Origin: Opitutia bacterium
Lineage (GTDB): Bacteria; Verrucomicrobiota; Verrucomicrobiia; Opitutales; Seribacteraceae
Assembly (NCBI GenBank): GCA_018695085.1
Contig: JABHOU010000628.1
Location: 1 to 17,271, forward strand
DNA length: 17,271 bases
Direction of reading: 5' to 3'
Both the position numbers and the translations under genes were made by a program. The notes beneath the pieces were generated by a model. The model saw nothing but the letters and a program-made list of their open reading frames with translations, made no database searches and had not been told where the DNA came from. Positions 15,316-17,271 of the stretch are shown here, in pieces. How positions within the stretch are numbered: the stretch's first letter is position 1; each line of letters opens with the position of its first letter.

Positions 15316-16070
15316 TTGTTTTTCGGTGCGAACAGAAAGTCAAAGCTGCGGGAATAGATTTCGTCATCTTTGGTTTTGGGTTTCCCATCCGGGCCGGATG
15401 AGAAAAGGTCGAAATCACGCTTCCCCGCCTTGTAGTTGAGACGCCTGCCCCACTCGTCGGTCATGGCCTTTTCTTCCTTGAGATAAGGCCCCTTCCATTT
15501 TTCCATCATGGCGTCTTCTTCAAATGAAGGAGTATTTACCAGAGCGGTGAGCCCGCCTTCCTTTGCCGTCGGGAAATGCCCGATGTCCGCCTCATAGGCA
15601 TTCAAACGCATCTTGAGCCAAGTAACGGAAGTCTTGTCCGTTAAATCGACGTCGGTTTTTCCTCCGTTTTCCCGAAGCAGTTCGATCACTTTCTTTCGGT
15701 TCTTCTTGATCGCCATATCCAAGGGGGTCCATCCGTACTCGGCCCGGGCATTGACCGCGGCTCCTCTCTCGATGAGAAACTTGACCATTTCAATCGAACC
15801 TTCCCTAGCCGCCTTGTGCAAAACTCGATAGGAAGTCTTTCCCAAGAAGCCGTCGATGGGAGCGCCGGCATCGAGACACTTTTGGATAACCTTGAAGTCG
15901 CCACTTTCGACGGCCGCATGCAATTCAGCGATGGCTTCAAGGTCTTTGTCCGAAATCGTTCGTTGTGAGCGCGGAGCCTGCAACTGATCGATCTCTTGGG
16001 CGTATGCAAAAGAAGGAAGAGCGACGAGGTAGGAAAGACAAAGTAAGGGGGCTGTGAAAATTGGTTTCAT
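15312..16070 (-). CDS. Exported ankyrin-repeat protein fused to a GspG-type pseudopilin C-terminal domain
   Basis: A 252-residue protein with a conventional signal peptide (1-24, PSFAYA-QE). Ankyrin repeats fill about 45-138: ELHAAVESGDFKVIQKCLDAGA, VLHKAAREGSIEMVKFLIERGAAVN and GWTPLDMAIKKNRKKVIELLRENG. Residues 150-238 match the C-terminal domain of the type II secretion major pseudopilin: MRLNAYEADIGHFPTAKEGG (154-173), LVNTP, WKGPYLK, DEWGRRLNY, FDLFSSGPDGKPKTKDDEI. In that family the last loop binds calcium, and the acidic residues are kept. The prepilin leader and N-terminal helix of true pseudopilins are missing, so this domain cannot assemble into a pseudopilus the usual way. It may be a soluble or envelope binding module. 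The gene starts 7 nt after the upstream stop and overlaps the next lipoprotein by 4 nt. Confidence 0.85.
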   Translation of the reverse strand: MKPIFTAPLLCLSYLVALPSFAYAQEIDQLQAPRSQRTISDKDLEAIAELHAAVESGDFKVIQKCLDAGAPIDGFLGKTSYRVLHKAAREGSIEMVKFLIERGAAVNARAEYGWTPLDMAIKKNRKKVIELLRENGGKTDVDLTDKTSVTWLKMRLNAYEADIGHFPTAKEGGLTALVNTPSFEEDAMMEKWKGPYLKEEKAMTDEWGRRLNYKAGKRDFDLFSSGPDGKPKTKDDEIYSRSFDFLFAPKNK

Positions 16071-16077
16071 TTAGGTT

Positions 16078-16689
16078 TTAGAAAGCCTTCCAGCCTCCGC
16101 CCATGAGCAATAATTGGGCTTGGGGGGCGTCCGGGTTTCCTTCGCGGATTTTGAGGGAGAGCCGGTAGGGCTTTTCTTTCTCAGGAGTGAATACCGTCTT
16201 ATAGGTATAAAGATCACTTTGGGGAGCTCCGACCGAACCCGACCACGTCCAGTTCTTTAACGGAGCCTTCTCGGAAAAGACTTTCGTGCCATTCTCATCC
16301 TCGAGGGTCATTTCAACCACTGAATCTGCCGCCTCGAAGTTCTTTGGCTTCCCTAGGGTCGGCAGAGGATGATCGACCCGCAGATAGCAAACGAATTCGA
16401 CTTCAGGCAGTCCCTTCAGTTGATGGACTTGCGTAGCGTCCTTCTTTAAGTCGACTGCTCCAAGATCGAGAACAAAGCGGAGAATTCCCGCCTTTCTTCC
16501 ATAATCCGTAAAGTTTCCGTCCCCGGTGTAGTTTAGGCCCGGGTACTTGCGGTCCGTGCCGAAACGGCGAACCTCGTCATTCGGAATGAACTGCTTGATT
16601 GTCTGACAACCGCAAAGCAGAAAGAAGAGAGCAGTTGTTGCCGTGATCAAGGAGATTTTTTTAGAAGGGAAAGTAAATCTTTTTTTCAT
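16078..16689 (-). CDS. Lipoprotein of unknown function
   Basis: A 203-residue protein from the ATG at 16689 (MKKRFTFPSKKISL); a TTG at 16734 would put 15 extra residues before the signal peptide and is unlikely. The leader ends in a lipobox, L25-C-G-C28, so the mature protein should be lipid-anchored. The body is beta-rich: ILRFVLDLGAVDL, VEFVCYLRVDHPLP, SVVEMTLEDENGTKVF, YTYKTVFTPEKEKPYRLSLKI and AQLLLMGGG. The sequence KKDATQVHQLKGLPEVEFV shows no known motif. It lies 68 nt after the small lipoprotein gene and 7 nt before the ankyrin/GspG gene, so it is probably the first gene of that tight group. I recognise no family. Confidence 0.75.
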   Translation of the reverse strand: MKKRFTFPSKKISLITATTALFFLLCGCQTIKQFIPNDEVRRFGTDRKYPGLNYTGDGNFTDYGRKAGILRFVLDLGAVDLKKDATQVHQLKGLPEVEFVCYLRVDHPLPTLGKPKNFEAADSVVEMTLEDENGTKVFSEKAPLKNWTWSGSVGAPQSDLYTYKTVFTPEKEKPYRLSLKIREGNPDAPQAQLLLMGGGWKAF

Positions 16690-16757
16690 GGAGAAGCTTA
16701 TAGCATGAACATGGAGGGGAGTTGTTCGAGCCAAGTAAAAGGTTTGTCAAAGAAACG

Positions 16758-17012
16758 TCATGGACGGGTCGATCGGAAAAAATTCTCCTCGAAAACTTCT
16801 CCCTTGGCTTGCCTGCGAGCCTCCGCCCGGTCCTTGGTTCTTCCGACTTCCAGTATCCTGTCCGTCTTGCGGTCCACCGCTCTGCGTCGGGCCTTTTCTT
16901 CCCTGACCTCATCGCTGTCCGAAAAACTCCAACCTCTTGAAGAAGAATAACTGCACGAACAGAGGATCAGGGGAAAGAGGCAGGCAAACAAAAACAAATT
17001 CAATTTATTCAT
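16758..17012 (-). CDS. Small charged lipoprotein
   Basis: An 84-residue protein with a lipoprotein signal (FPLILCSC, lipobox L17-C-S-C20) and a short, very charged mature part (DSDEVREEKARRRAVDRKTD and KDRAEARRQAKGEVFEE) likely to be one long alpha helix or coiled coil. Nothing indicates an enzyme. The ATG at 17012 is one nucleotide after the TAA of the DUF2135-like gene (TAACATG), so the two are probably coupled. It could be a membrane-anchored accessory of the larger upstream protein; this rests on position only. Confidence 0.65.
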   Translation of the reverse strand: MNKLNLFLFACLFPLILCSCSYSSSRGWSFSDSDEVREEKARRRAVDRKTDRILEVGRTKDRAEARRQAKGEVFEENFFRSTRP

Positions 17013-17013
17013 G

Positions 17014-17271
17014 TTACTTCTTTTCTTTGCTGACTGCTTGTTGCTTGTCCTTTTTGCCCGGAATTACGAATTCGCCCACCTTGATCACTTCCTTGGAGCC
17101 TTGCAAGCGCAGGGTGACCGCCTCAGTCTTGGCGATAGGCTTGCCGAAGTCAGTTGTCATTTCCATTTGGACGGTGGTGGCTCCCGCAATGACTTGCTGG
17201 CGGTTCCCGTAGTAGTTGACGTGCACGAGGTATTTGCCGGGTTGGGCGCGCTTGAGAAGGAATTCCTCAGG
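17014..17271 (-). CDS. C-terminus of a DUF2135-like (YfaP-type) protein, partial
   Basis: The last 85 codons of a gene that enters from the right edge. The frame is open to 17271 and reads PEEFLLKRAQPGKYLVHVNY then YGNRQQVIAGATTVQMEM and TTDFGKPIAKTEAVTLRL. It matches the end of DUF2135/YfaP-like domains ('PEEYLLRKAxPGKYxVxVNYYG...TNFGRP...LRL...VGE'), often found at the C-terminus of secreted VIT/VWA or TPR-containing proteins. It ends in a lysine-rich tail (KKDKQQAVSKEKK). A GTG at 17226 is not the true start. The missing N-terminus prevents naming the full architecture. Confidence 0.82.
   Translation of the reverse strand, partial: PEEFLLKRAQPGKYLVHVNYYGNRQQVIAGATTVQMEMTTDFGKPIAKTEAVTLRLQGSKEVIKVGEFVIPGKKDKQQAVSKEKK

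Overview
All 18 genes found in this window lie on the minus strand, so transcription runs from high to low coordinates. No tRNA, rRNA, CRISPR array, transposase, phage gene or regulator was seen. Nearly every product starts with a signal peptide, a lipobox or a membrane segment, so the window is a block of envelope and exported proteins. A planctomycete-type cytochrome c protein with DUF1592/DUF1588-like regions, SASA-type esterases, an FGE-like domain, a DUF2135-like C-terminus and starts without Shine-Dalgarno sequences point to the PVC group, Verrucomicrobiota or Planctomycetota. This is an inference from family content; there is no marker gene.

Region 17271-13991 (read leftward): the C-terminus of a DUF2135-like protein, two lipoproteins, an ankyrin/GspG-C fusion that overlaps a third lipoprotein by 4 nt, a small secreted protein, and an AT-rich three-helix membrane protein. 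Just after the last gene lies a frameshifted remnant of a paralogue of the third lipoprotein (13878-13981). Region 13822-12591: two adjacent small secreted proteins of unknown function.

The largest gap is 12305-12590 (286 nt, AT-rich). It carries three tandem copies of a 10-bp element and is the best candidate for a promoter/operator region. It precedes two tandem paralogues of about 490 residues (12304-9289), then two tandem SGNH/SASA paralogues (9227-6717). The second SASA protein has a PA14-like domain inserted inside the catalytic fold. It is followed at 5-nt spacings by two secreted proteins of unknown function.

Region 5275-1: a large exported protein that joins a transglutaminase-like domain to an FGE-sulfatase-type domain whose C-terminal segment comes before its N-terminal segment (apparent circular permutation) and to a C-terminal beta-sandwich. 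It is followed by an 88-residue membrane protein and, 1 nt later, a c-type cytochrome DUF1592/DUF1588 protein that runs off the left edge. How these proteins cooperate is not visible from sequence. Spacing supports co-transcription of several subsets, and the esterase, transglutaminase-like and carbohydrate-binding-like modules suggest work on extracellular polymers or the cell surface.
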